A stretch of 64,000 nt of DNA. Origin: Aliiroseovarius zhejiangensis. GTDB taxonomy: Bacteria; Pseudomonadota; Alphaproteobacteria; Rhodobacterales; Rhodobacteraceae. Positions within the stretch are counted from its first letter, which is position 1. Every line of letters starts with the position of its first letter. The translations under genes were made by a program, and so were the position numbers. Of this stretch, positions 37,152-45,597 are shown in pieces. The stretch lies in contig NZ_BNCH01000011.1 in NCBI RefSeq assembly GCF_014656375.1, positions 1 through 64,000 on the forward strand, written 5' to 3'. The notes under the pieces were generated by a model. The model did not search any database and was not told where the DNA came from. It worked only from the letters and a program-made list of their open reading frames with translations.

Positions 37152-37613
37152 ATGAGCAAATTTGAAACCCGACTTGCCGAACTGGGCGTCACCCTGCCCG
37201 ATGCACCGGCACCCGCCGCGAACTATGTGCCCTATGTCAAGATTGGCGATTTGGTGCATGTGTCGGGGCAGATCTCAATGAAGGACGGGGCATTTCTGAC
37301 CGGGAAGCTCGGTCAGACGATGACCGCCGAAGAGGGGGCCGAAGCCGCGCGCAGTTGCGCCATCAGCCTGCTGGCGCAGGTCAAGGCGGCTTGCCAGGGG
37401 GATCTGGACCGCCTTCAGCGGGTGGTCAAGCTGGTCGGATTCGTCAACTCGACTGCTGATTTTGGCGATCAGCCCAAGGTGATCAACGGGGCGTCGGACT
37501 TCATGGTCGAAGCGCTGGGCGATGCCGGGCGGCATGCGCGATCCGCCGTGTCCGCCGCCAGCCTGCCCTTTGGCGTTGCGGTTGAAATCGAAGGCGTTTT
37601 CCAGGTCAAATGA
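37152..37613 (+). CDS. RidA/YjgF family protein
   Basis: The 153-residue protein has the YjgF fold (VKIGDLVHVSGQISM, ARSAVSAASLPFGVAVEIEGVFQV). RidA proteins hydrolyse reactive enamines or imines from amino acid metabolism. This one is longer than E. coli RidA (128) and belongs to the longer YjgF subgroup. The Arg of the active site is visible in HARSAV. It overlaps the next gene by four bases (ATGA). Confidence 0.9.
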   Translation: MSKFETRLAELGVTLPDAPAPAANYVPYVKIGDLVHVSGQISMKDGAFLTGKLGQTMTAEEGAEAARSCAISLLAQVKAACQGDLDRLQRVVKLVGFVNSTADFGDQPKVINGASDFMVEALGDAGRHARSAVSAASLPFGVAVEIEGVFQVK

Positions 37614-38377
37614 CCCGCCCGCCTGTCCCCCTGCCAACAGGGTTTCTGACCCGCCCGATCGCCCATCGCGCGCTGCATGACATAACGGCAGGTCGCCCCG
37701 AAAACTCACGCGCGGCGATCCGGGCGGCCATGGCTGCTGGCTATGGAATCGAGATTGACCTGCAATTGTCGAAAGATGCGCAGGCCATGGTTTTTCACGA
37801 CTATGACCTCAACCGGTTGACGGGCCAAAAGGGGCCGATCCAGCAACGCAATTGCGATGAACTGCGCGACATCCCTCTGCTGCATGGCGATGAGGGCATC
37901 CCGACCCTGGACGAGGTGCTTGATCTGGTGGCGGGACAGGTGCCGCTGCTGATCGAGATGAAAGACCAGGATGGCGCCATGGGGCCGCGCACCGGACCGC
38001 TGGAACAGGCGGTTGCCAAGGCGCTGTCCGGATATAAGGGCGACGTGGCGGTGATGTCGTTCAACCCGCATTCGGTCGCCACACTGGGTGCCCTTGAACC
38101 CGGCTGCGCCCTTGGCCTGACCACCGAAGCCTTCCTGCAAAAAGACAACCCGCTGCTTCCCGCAGCCACCCGCCAATACCTGCGTGACATCCCCGATTTC
38201 GACCGCGTGAACGCCAGCTTCATCAGCCACGACATTCACGACCTGAACAACCCCGCCGTTGCCAGGCTGAAGGCCAGGGGCGTGCCTGTTCTGTGCTGGA
38301 CGGTCAAATCGAAAGGTGCCGAGGTCGAGGCACGCAAGATCGCCGACAACATCACCTTTGAAGGTTATGCGGCTTGA
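37610..38377 (+). CDS. Glycerophosphodiester phosphodiesterase family protein
   Basis: A 255-residue TIM-barrel GDPD enzyme. The catalytic signature is present: the His-Arg pair in IAHRALHD, then ENSRAA, the metal-binding EIDLQLSKD and the general-acid His in MVFHDYDLNRLTG. It hydrolyses glycerophosphodiesters to glycerol 3-phosphate and an alcohol. There is no signal peptide, so it acts in the cytoplasm like UgpQ. Confidence 0.9.
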   Translation: MTRPPVPLPTGFLTRPIAHRALHDITAGRPENSRAAIRAAMAAGYGIEIDLQLSKDAQAMVFHDYDLNRLTGQKGPIQQRNCDELRDIPLLHGDEGIPTLDEVLDLVAGQVPLLIEMKDQDGAMGPRTGPLEQAVAKALSGYKGDVAVMSFNPHSVATLGALEPGCALGLTTEAFLQKDNPLLPAATRQYLRDIPDFDRVNASFISHDIHDLNNPAVARLKARGVPVLCWTVKSKGAEVEARKIADNITFEGYAA

Positions 38378-38408
38378 CCGCGAGGGTGCGGTTTGGCCCA
38401 ATGTTGCC

Positions 38409-39596
38409 GTGACAGATACTCAGATCGAAATCCGAACACACCAAAGCCTTGCCAGCATCGCGGCACAGGACTGGGATGCTTGCGCCTGTCCCGAGGTGAC
38501 TGTTGGCGACCGTCCTGTCGATCCGTTCACGACCCATCGTTTTCTGTCGGCACTGGAAATCTCGCGCAGCGTCGGCGACGGCACCGGCTGGCAACCACAT
38601 TACCTCAGCGTCCATGCCGATGGACAAATCATCGCTGTCGCCCCTGTCTATGCCAAGTCCCACAGCCAGGGCGAATATGTGTTCGACCACAGTTGGGCGG
38701 ATGCCTACGCACGGGCGGGCGGGCGGTATTATCCAAAACTGCAAGTCGCGGTGCCCTTCACACCGGTGACGGGCCGACGTCTGTTGACCCGCCCCGGATA
38801 CGAAACCATCGGGCGGGCGGGATTGGTGCAGGGGCTTGTGCAGATCGCGGCGGATAATAGCATCAGTTCGGCGCATGTCACTTTCTGCACGGACGACGAA
38901 GCGCAGGCAGGCGCGCAGATGGGCCTTCTGCACCGGATCGGGCAACAATTTCATTGGGAAAACAACAGTTATACGACCTTCGATGCGTTTCTGGGCAGGC
39001 TGAGTTCGCGCAAGCGCAAGCAGATCAGGAAGGAACGGCGCCAGGCGCAGGAGTTTGGCGGCAGGATCGCGGCACTGACCGGGGATGACATCAAGTCCCA
39101 TCATTGGGATACGTTCTGGCAATTCTATCAGGACACAGGCGCACGAAAATGGGGCCGCCCCTATCTGACCCGCGCATTCTTTGACGAAATCCACCAGACG
39201 ATGCGCGATGATCTGCTTCTGGTGTTGGCTGAGGTGGACAACCGCGCAGTGGCCGGCGCGCTGAACGTCATCGGGCGCGACACGCTGTTTGGGCGTTACT
39301 GGGGTGCGGTGGAGCATCACCCCTGCCTGCATTTCGAGCTGTGCTACTATCAGGCCATCGAATACGCGATTGCGCATGGGCTGCGCCGCGTCGAGGCCGG
39401 GGCGCAGGGCGAACACAAACTGGCGCGCGGGTATTTGCCAGTGGCAACCCAGTCGCTGCACTGGATCGCCGAACCGGCATTTCGGGACGCCGTTGAACAG
39501 TTCCTGACCGCCGAGAAAGAGGCCGTGGAAGAGGATATCGAGATCCTGACCTCCTACGGCCCCTTTCGGAAATCGACCAGGGGCGAAGGCGACTAG
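38409..39596 (+). CDS. FemAB-like GNAT protein (DUF482 type)
   Basis: A 395-residue protein resembling the FemAB_like/DUF482 family, with the typical core FDAFLGRLSSRKRKQIRKERR and LNVIGRDTLFGRYWGA, then FELCYYQAIEYAIAHG and GAQGEHKLARGY. FemX-type enzymes add amino acids to peptidoglycan precursors, but the role of this branch is not established. The start is uncertain: GTG at 38409 or ATG at 38367, which overlaps the preceding gene. Its stop shares a CTAG with the convergent peroxiredoxin gene. Confidence 0.8.
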   Translation: MTDTQIEIRTHQSLASIAAQDWDACACPEVTVGDRPVDPFTTHRFLSALEISRSVGDGTGWQPHYLSVHADGQIIAVAPVYAKSHSQGEYVFDHSWADAYARAGGRYYPKLQVAVPFTPVTGRRLLTRPGYETIGRAGLVQGLVQIAADNSISSAHVTFCTDDEAQAGAQMGLLHRIGQQFHWENNSYTTFDAFLGRLSSRKRKQIRKERRQAQEFGGRIAALTGDDIKSHHWDTFWQFYQDTGARKWGRPYLTRAFFDEIHQTMRDDLLLVLAEVDNRAVAGALNVIGRDTLFGRYWGAVEHHPCLHFELCYYQAIEYAIAHGLRRVEAGAQGEHKLARGYLPVATQSLHWIAEPAFRDAVEQFLTAEKEAVEEDIEILTSYGPFRKSTRGEGD

Positions 39597-40087
39597 TCTG
39601 ACATATCTGCCAGCAATGCCTCGCCGCCCGAGGTTTCGCACACGCCGGGGTTTTCTTCGGCGTTCAAGACCTTGACCACGCCGTCTTCAGCATAGAGCGC
39701 ATAACGACGCGAGCGGTTGATCAACCCGGCAGGCGGGGCATCAAACGTCATACCAACGGCGCGCGTAAACGCACCCTCGGCATCGCCCAGCATGGTGATC
39801 CCGGCCTTTGTGGCGCCCGTGCTGTCGCCCCAGGCATCCATCACGAACGGGTCATTGACGGATATGCAGATCACCGCGTCGACCCCTTTCTTGTCGAAAT
39901 CGGGTTTCGTCCGCATGAAACTGGGGACATGCGCTGTTGTGCAGGTGCCGGTATATGCCCCCGGCAGCGCGAAGATCACGACCTTCTTTCCCTTCGTGAA
40001 AGACGAAAGCTCGACCGGTTCCGGCCCGTCAGCGCCCAACCGCAACAAGGTCGCATCGGGCAGTTTGTCACCTACTGAAAGAGTCAT
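39593..40087 (-). CDS. Prx5-type peroxiredoxin
   Basis: A 164-residue peroxiredoxin. The peroxidatic Cys49 is in PGAYTGTCTTAHVP, a Prx5-subfamily signature, and a further Cys near the C-terminus (GVCETSGG) could act as resolving residue. It reduces hydrogen peroxide or organic peroxides using glutaredoxin or thioredoxin. There is no fused glutaredoxin domain, unlike some bacterial Prx5 proteins. Confidence 0.93.
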   Translation of the reverse strand: MTLSVGDKLPDATLLRLGADGPEPVELSSFTKGKKVVIFALPGAYTGTCTTAHVPSFMRTKPDFDKKGVDAVICISVNDPFVMDAWGDSTGATKAGITMLGDAEGAFTRAVGMTFDAPPAGLINRSRRYALYAEDGVVKVLNAEENPGVCETSGGEALLADMSD

Positions 40088-40169
40088 TTTCTACATCCCT
40101 GATTGTGTTTCCGACCCCTCTAGTCATAGTCTGCAATCCGCGTCAGGTCAGTAGGAATGGAAAGCCCGC

Positions 40170-41378
40170 ATGTCTCACATTGTTGTCATTGGCGCCGGTC
40201 AGGCCGGTGCGTCCTTGGTTGCAAAGCTGCGAAACACCGGGTTTGACGGCGACATCACGCTGATCGGGGCGGAACCGCAGCCGCCTTACCAGCGCCCGCC
40301 ACTGTCCAAGGCTTATCTGCTGGGCGAGATGGAAGAAGAGCGCCTGTATCTGCGTCCCGCGCAATTCTATGCCGACAACGACATCACCTTGCGGCTGAAC
40401 ACCCATGTGGATGCGATTGATGCCAAAACGCGCGAGGTGGTGATCGGGGACGAGCGTCTGTCCTATGACCAACTGGCCCTGACCACCGGATCGGTGCCGC
40501 GCCGTTTGCCGGCCGCAATCGGGGGCGCGCTGGATGGCGTTCACGTGGTGCGCAGCCTTGCCGATGTGGACGGCATGGCCGCCGAGTTTGCCACAGGCCG
40601 CCGCGTTCTGATCATCGGGGGCGGCTATATCGGGCTCGAGGCCGCCGCCGTGGCCGCCAAGAAGGGTTTGCAAGTTACTTTGGTGGAAATGGCCAACCGC
40701 ATCCTGCAACGGGTCGCCGCGCCTGAGACCTCGGATTACTTCCGCGCGCTGCACCGCGCCCATGGGGTCGACATTCGTGAAGGCATCGGGCTGGAACGCC
40801 TGATCGGCGACACCCGCATCACCGGCGCCGTCTTGTCGGACGGCACCACGCTTGAGGTGGATTTTGCCGTGGTCGGCGTGGGGATCGCCCCCGACACCGC
40901 CCTGGCCGAAACCGCCGGGCTTGAAATCGACAACGGCATCAAGACAGACGCCCATGGCCGCACCTCGGACCCGGCGATCTGGGCGGCGGGCGATTGTACG
41001 TCCTTCCCGTACCGCGGGGTGCGGATCCGCCTGGAAAGCGTGCCGAACGCGATTGACCAAGCCGAAATCGTCGCGCGCAACATGATGGGTGAAAAGGTCG
41101 AGTACATCGCAAAACCATGGTTCTGGTCAGATCAGTATGACGTAAAACTGCAAATCGCAGGCCTGAACGCAGGCTATGACAACGTTGTGGCACGGACGGG
41201 CGAGCATGAAGGCAGCATGAGCTTCTGGTACTATCAGGGCGACACGCTGCTGGCGGTGGATGCGATGAACGACCCCCGCGCCTATATGATCGGCAAGCGT
41301 CTGGTCGAGGCAGGCAAAACCGCCGACAAGGCGATCATTGCCGACCCGTCGGCGGATCTGAAGCCGTTGTTGAAATGA
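40170..41378 (+). CDS. NAD(P)H-dependent ferredoxin/rubredoxin reductase-type flavoprotein
   Basis: A 402-residue two-dinucleotide-binding flavoprotein. It has FAD site VIGAGQAGASLV, the YQRPPLSKAYL motif, NAD site IIGGGYIGLEAAAVA and the FAD-contacting end IWAAGDCTSF. The C-terminal domain and length match ferredoxin reductases of P450 and dioxygenase systems. No ferredoxin, oxygenase or P450 is adjacent, so the electron acceptor is unknown. It overlaps rsmD by four bases. Confidence 0.9.
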   Translation: MSHIVVIGAGQAGASLVAKLRNTGFDGDITLIGAEPQPPYQRPPLSKAYLLGEMEEERLYLRPAQFYADNDITLRLNTHVDAIDAKTREVVIGDERLSYDQLALTTGSVPRRLPAAIGGALDGVHVVRSLADVDGMAAEFATGRRVLIIGGGYIGLEAAAVAAKKGLQVTLVEMANRILQRVAAPETSDYFRALHRAHGVDIREGIGLERLIGDTRITGAVLSDGTTLEVDFAVVGVGIAPDTALAETAGLEIDNGIKTDAHGRTSDPAIWAAGDCTSFPYRGVRIRLESVPNAIDQAEIVARNMMGEKVEYIAKPWFWSDQYDVKLQIAGLNAGYDNVVARTGEHEGSMSFWYYQGDTLLAVDAMNDPRAYMIGKRLVEAGKTADKAIIADPSADLKPLLK

Positions 41379-41950
41379 GGATCATCGCAGGCCGGTTTCG
41401 CGGGTTGGGTCTGGCAAATGTCGGCAAGGGCGACGCGGGTGCGCATCTGCGTCCCACCACCGACCGGGTGCGGGAAAGCCTGTTTTCGATGCTGACCGGA
41501 GGCCGGTTTGGCGATCCGATCTCCGACGCGCGTGTGCTTGACCTGTTTGCGGGCACCGGGGCGCTGGGGTTGGAGTCGCTGTCACGCGGGGCAGCGCACG
41601 TGACATTCGTCGATGATGGGCGCAAGGCCCTGTCGCTGATCCGCGAAAACATCGCCAAGTGCCGTTGCGCCGATCAGGCAACAATCATCAAGCGCGACGC
41701 CACGCGGCTCGGAGCCGGGCAGCCCCATGACCTCATCTTTCTTGATCCCCCTTACGGCAAGGGCCTGGGCGAAAAAGCCCTGACCACCGCCATCACCGGC
41801 GGCTGGCTCGCGCCAGACGCCTTGATCGTGTGGGAGGAGGATACGGCAATCACCCCGCCCGACAGCATCGCCGTGTTGGACACGCGGCGGTATGGCGATA
41901 CCACGATCTCAGTTTGCGCGTTTCAGCCGGATCAATCCCAAGTCGGGTGA
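41375..41950 (+). CDS. rsmD: RsmD, 16S rRNA m2G966 methyltransferase
   Basis: A 191-residue SAM-dependent methyltransferase with the family's N-terminal RIIAGRFRG, the PTTDRVRESLF motif, SAM-binding DLFAGTGALGLESLSRG and the catalytic DPPY in LIFLDPPYG. It methylates guanine 966 of 16S rRNA during ribosome assembly. Its end overlaps the convergent map gene by 19 bases. Confidence 0.95.
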   Translation: MRIIAGRFRGLGLANVGKGDAGAHLRPTTDRVRESLFSMLTGGRFGDPISDARVLDLFAGTGALGLESLSRGAAHVTFVDDGRKALSLIRENIAKCRCADQATIIKRDATRLGAGQPHDLIFLDPPYGKGLGEKALTTAITGGWLAPDALIVWEEDTAITPPDSIAVLDTRRYGDTTISVCAFQPDQSQVG

Positions 41951-42780
41951 AACTTGCCTGCGGGTGAAAGCGTAAATATCTCGCACCCGTCCGCCGTCAC
42001 CCCGACCGAATGTTCAAACTGCGCCGACAGGGACTTGTCGCGGGTGATCGCGGTCCAGTCATCTGACAGGATCTTGGTTTCCGGGCGGCCCAGATTGACC
42101 ATTGGTTCGATGGTGAAAAACATGCCTTCTTCCAGCACCGGGCCGGAACCGGGGCGGCCGTAATGCAGCACATTGGGCGGGGCATGGAACACCTGCCCCA
42201 ACCCGTGCCCGCAGAAATCGCGCACCACGGACATGCGGTGGCTTTCGACATGGGACTGGATCGCGTGACCGATGTCACCGAAGGTGTTGCCGGGGCGCAC
42301 GGCCTCGATCCCTTTCATCAGCGCATCATGCGTCACCTGGATCAAGCGGTCGGCAAAGGGCTTGATTGTCCCGGCCTTGTACATGCGGCTTGTGTCGCCA
42401 TACCAGCCGTCCACAATCACCGTGACATCGACATTCAGAATGTCGCCGTCGATCAGCTCGTCATGTTTGCGCGACGATTTCTCGTTCTTGCCCTTGGGGG
42501 TCTTGGACCCCGGAATGCCATGACACACAACATGATTCAGCGAAATGCAGGACGCGTGTTTGTATCCCTTGTAACCGATCGTCGCGGACACCGCGCCAGC
42601 TTCGTCCACCATCGCTTCGATTGCGGCATCGATTTCGGCGGTGGTGACGCCCGGCTTCACCATCGGCGCGATCCGGTCCAGAATGTCGGCGGCCAGACGG
42701 CCCGCCGCATGCATCCCGGCAAAATCGGAGGGGTCATACAGGCGGATGCCTTCTTTTGTCACGCGCATGGTGTCGTCCAT
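41932..42780 (-). CDS. map: Methionine aminopeptidase, type I
   Basis: A 282-residue enzyme that removes N-terminal methionine from new proteins. The five metal ligands can be traced: Asp in NVDVTVIVDGWYGD (two), His in FCGHGLGQVFH, Glu in FFTIEPM and Glu in AQFEHSVGV. An insertion is present after HGIPGSKTPKG compared with E. coli. GGAT precedes the ATG. Confidence 0.96.
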   Translation of the reverse strand: MDDTMRVTKEGIRLYDPSDFAGMHAAGRLAADILDRIAPMVKPGVTTAEIDAAIEAMVDEAGAVSATIGYKGYKHASCISLNHVVCHGIPGSKTPKGKNEKSSRKHDELIDGDILNVDVTVIVDGWYGDTSRMYKAGTIKPFADRLIQVTHDALMKGIEAVRPGNTFGDIGHAIQSHVESHRMSVVRDFCGHGLGQVFHAPPNVLHYGRPGSGPVLEEGMFFTIEPMVNLGRPETKILSDDWTAITRDKSLSAQFEHSVGVTADGCEIFTLSPAGKFHPTWD

Positions 42781-42816
42781 GGTTTGATCCTTTTGCTTCG
42801 CCCCTAAATAGGGTGT

Positions 42817-43515
42817 TCAGGCCAAAGACGCCAGAGGCGCCGCGATTTCAATGCCCTCGGGGCTGATCCGGGTGCCAAGCACGATGGTGTCCACCCCGGC
42901 GGCGCGGGCCGCATCGAAGGCCGCGCCATAAGCCGGGTCGATATCGCGCGCCAGGTCGAACCGGTCACAATCGGTGCGCTGCACAAGGTAAAGCATCACC
43001 GCACGATGACCCTGCGCCACCATGTCCGCCAACTCTCGCAGATGCTTGGTGCCGCGGGCGGTCACGCTGTCCGGAAACTCGGCCAATCCGGGCTGACGGC
43101 TCAGGGTGACGGATTTCACCTCGAGATAGGTTTGCTGTGCGCCCTCCAGCAAGAAGTCGATGCGGCTGCCTTTCCCATATTTCACTTCGCGCAGGACGGT
43201 GTGGTAGCCTTGCAGGTCCGGGATCTGACGCGCCTCAAGCGCCGCCCCCAGCGCCCGGTTCGGCACCGAGGTGTCGACGCCCGTAAAATGCCCGTTCTCG
43301 TGATCGACAAGCCGCCAGCCGAAGTTCAGCTTTTTGCGGGGGTCGTCATTCGGCTCCAGCCAGATCTTCATGCCCGGTTCCGCCAGCCCCATCATCGAGC
43401 CGGGATTGGCGCAATGGGCCACCACCTCGCGCCCGTCCTCCAACAGGCAATCGGCCAGGAACCGTTTGTAGCGTCGAATGAGTCTGGCGGGCACAAGAGG
43501 GCTGGGAAATTGCAT
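42817..43515 (-). CDS. sfsA: SfsA family DNA/RNA-nuclease-fold protein
   Basis: The 232-residue protein matches SfsA, with an N-terminal OB-like part (LIRRYKRFLADCLLEDG, VVAHCANPGSM) and a C-terminal nuclease-like core (GKGSRIDFLLEG, TYLEVKSVTLSR). It was named for sugar fermentation stimulation in E. coli; the real role is uncertain. It is divergent from cinA with 38 bases between. Confidence 0.93.
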   Translation of the reverse strand: MQFPSPLVPARLIRRYKRFLADCLLEDGREVVAHCANPGSMMGLAEPGMKIWLEPNDDPRKKLNFGWRLVDHENGHFTGVDTSVPNRALGAALEARQIPDLQGYHTVLREVKYGKGSRIDFLLEGAQQTYLEVKSVTLSRQPGLAEFPDSVTARGTKHLRELADMVAQGHRAVMLYLVQRTDCDRFDLARDIDPAYGAAFDAARAAGVDTIVLGTRISPEGIEIAAPLASLA

Positions 43516-43553
43516 GGACCGGGCCTATACCGGAAGTAGGAAAGGAGCAAGCA

Positions 43554-44282
43554 ATGCCAAACCCAACCGCCGCCATGCTGGTCATCGGTGACGAGATTCT
43601 GTCAGGCCGGACAAAAGATGCGAACATGCATCATCTTGCGGGCAAACTGACCGAACACGGCATTGACCTGAAAGAGGTGCGCGTCGTGTCCGACGACGCC
43701 CCTGCAATCGAGGCTGCGGTAAGATCCCTTTCCGGCACCTATGACCACGTGTTCACATCAGGCGGGATCGGCCCCACCCATGACGACATCACCGCAGATT
43801 GCATCGCGCGCGCCTTTGACGACCATATCGACATTCGTGACGACGCGCGCGACCTGCTGGCCGCCCATTACGCCCGGCAGGGGCAGGACTTCAACGCCGC
43901 GCGCCAGCGCATGGCGCGCATCCCGGACCGGGCCACGCTGATCGAAAATCCGATTTCCGTTGCACCGGGCTTCACGTTGGAAAACGTGCATGTGATGGCT
44001 GGCGTTCCGTCCGTCTTCAAAGCCATGGTCGACAGCGTGTTGCCCCGCCTGACCGGCGGCGCTCCTCTGCATTCACGCTCCATCCGGATCGAGCGCGGCG
44101 AGGGCGAAATCGCCGGTCCGCTGGGGCAATTGGCAAGTCAGAATGCAGACCTGAGTTTCGGATCCTATCCATTCATTCAAAACGGAATTTTCGGCGCCAA
44201 CATCGTGATTCGCGGCACAGATCCAGCCCGGATTGATGCGGCAGCCAAATCCCTGTCCCAGTTGTTTTCGGAGGGCACATGA
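43554..44282 (+). CDS. CinA N-terminal (MoaB/Mog-like) domain protein
   Basis: A 242-residue protein containing only the molybdopterin-binding-like (COG1058) domain of CinA: LVIGDEILSGRTKD at the start and FTSGGIGPTHDDIT. The nicotinamide-nucleotide amidase domain is absent. Such stand-alone forms may hydrolyse ADP-ribose or damaged nucleotides. GGAG precedes the ATG. It overlaps the next gene by four bases. Confidence 0.92.
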   Translation: MPNPTAAMLVIGDEILSGRTKDANMHHLAGKLTEHGIDLKEVRVVSDDAPAIEAAVRSLSGTYDHVFTSGGIGPTHDDITADCIARAFDDHIDIRDDARDLLAAHYARQGQDFNAARQRMARIPDRATLIENPISVAPGFTLENVHVMAGVPSVFKAMVDSVLPRLTGGAPLHSRSIRIERGEGEIAGPLGQLASQNADLSFGSYPFIQNGIFGANIVIRGTDPARIDAAAKSLSQLFSEGT

Positions 44283-45010
44283 AACATACGCTTCCCAGTG
44301 TTGATCAGATAATCGAGGCCTGCGAGGTCACATGGCCTCCGGCCAAAACCGAGCGCGTCGGTGCCTGGGTCATTCGTGATGGTGCCGGCGGGGGCAAGCG
44401 TGTCTCGGCGGCGACGGAAAGCTGGCCCACCACCGAAGCCGATTTACCGGTGGCGGAAAAGGCGATGCGCGAGCTTGGAATGGACCCGCTGTTTCAGATC
44501 CGCCATGGCGACGAGCATCTGGACGATATGCTGGAAAAACACGGGTATCACATTGTTGATCCGGTCAATTTCTGGGTGATCGAGGTCGAGGAACTGACCC
44601 GCACCGCACCGCCTCCGGTCTCGGCCTTCTCGATCTGGCCGCGCCTCAAGATCATGAACGAATTGTGGGAAGCCGGCGGTGTCGGAGAAGAACGGCGCGC
44701 GGTAATGGACCGGGCAGATTGCCCCAAGACAGGCCTGTTGGCGCGCACCGACGATGCACCGGCGGGGGTCGGTTTTGTCGGCCTGCATGGCGACATCGCG
44801 ATGGTGCATGCCTTGCATGTCGACAAGAACATGCGCCGCATGGGCACCGGGTTGAATCTGCTGAAACAGGCGGCGGTTTGGGCCAAATCGAAGGGGGCCA
44901 AATATGTTGCGTTGATCGTGACGCAAGGCAACCACGCCGCCAATCCGCTTTATGCCAATATCGGGATGCATCTGATCGGGCATTACCATTACCGCACCAA
45001 GCCGCAGTAA
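44279..45010 (+). CDS. GNAT acetyltransferase
   Basis: A 243-residue protein whose C-terminal half is a GNAT fold. HALHVDKNMRRMGTGLNLL contains the acetyl-CoA-binding RxxGxG-like loop, and NPLYANIGM is the usual last strand-helix. The N-terminal half is not typical and may bind the substrate, which is unknown. Part of the operon cinA, this gene, the AhpD-like gene and the OmpA-like gene. Confidence 0.85.
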   Translation: MKHTLPSVDQIIEACEVTWPPAKTERVGAWVIRDGAGGGKRVSAATESWPTTEADLPVAEKAMRELGMDPLFQIRHGDEHLDDMLEKHGYHIVDPVNFWVIEVEELTRTAPPPVSAFSIWPRLKIMNELWEAGGVGEERRAVMDRADCPKTGLLARTDDAPAGVGFVGLHGDIAMVHALHVDKNMRRMGTGLNLLKQAAVWAKSKGAKYVALIVTQGNHAANPLYANIGMHLIGHYHYRTKPQ

Positions 45011-45021
45011 GAGGACGAGTT

Positions 45022-45597
45022 ATGGCGCATAAAAACAACGGTGTGACGGCGCTTGACCTGCCGATGGTCGATCCGCTGCCCGAAGATATTCAGAAGTATT
45101 TCGACATCTGTGACGAGAAGCTGGGAATGGTTCCGAATGTGCTGAAGGCCTATGCCTTCGACATGGAAAAGCTGCGTGCATTCTCGGCGATGTATAACGA
45201 GCTGATGCTGGGTGAGAGCGGTTTGTCAAAGCTGGAACGCGAGATGATCGCGGTGGTCGTCAGTTCGATCAACCGCTGCTGGTATTGCCAGGTCGCCCAT
45301 GGTGCCGCTGTGCGCACTCTGTCAGGCAACCCGAAACTGGGCGAAGCGATGGTGATGAACTGGCGGATGGCCGATCTGGATGACCGCCAGCACGCGATGC
45401 TGCAGTTTGCCGAACAGGTCACCAAGTCCTCTGCTGAGACCACCGAAGCGGACCGGGACGCGCTGCGCGCGGTCGGGTTTTCTGATCGGGACATCTGGGA
45501 TATCGCGGCAACGGTCGGGTTCTTTTCGATGTCGAACCGCATGGCCTCGGCGGTCGGAATGCAGCCAAACGACGACTATCACGCCCAGAGCCGATGA
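45022..45597 (+). CDS. AhpD/carboxymuconolactone decarboxylase-like peroxidase-related protein
   Basis: A 191-residue helical protein of the AhpD-like superfamily with the redox motif Cys86-x-x-Cys89-x3-His93 (NRCWYCQVAH). Members of the 'uncharacterised peroxidase-related' group reduce peroxides or act as thiol oxidoreductases. The open frame runs far upstream in the shadow of the GNAT gene. The ATG at 45022 with GAGGA before it is the real start. It overlaps the OmpA-like gene by four bases. Confidence 0.92.
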   Translation: MAHKNNGVTALDLPMVDPLPEDIQKYFDICDEKLGMVPNVLKAYAFDMEKLRAFSAMYNELMLGESGLSKLEREMIAVVVSSINRCWYCQVAHGAAVRTLSGNPKLGEAMVMNWRMADLDDRQHAMLQFAEQVTKSSAETTEADRDALRAVGFSDRDIWDIAATVGFFSMSNRMASAVGMQPNDDYHAQSR

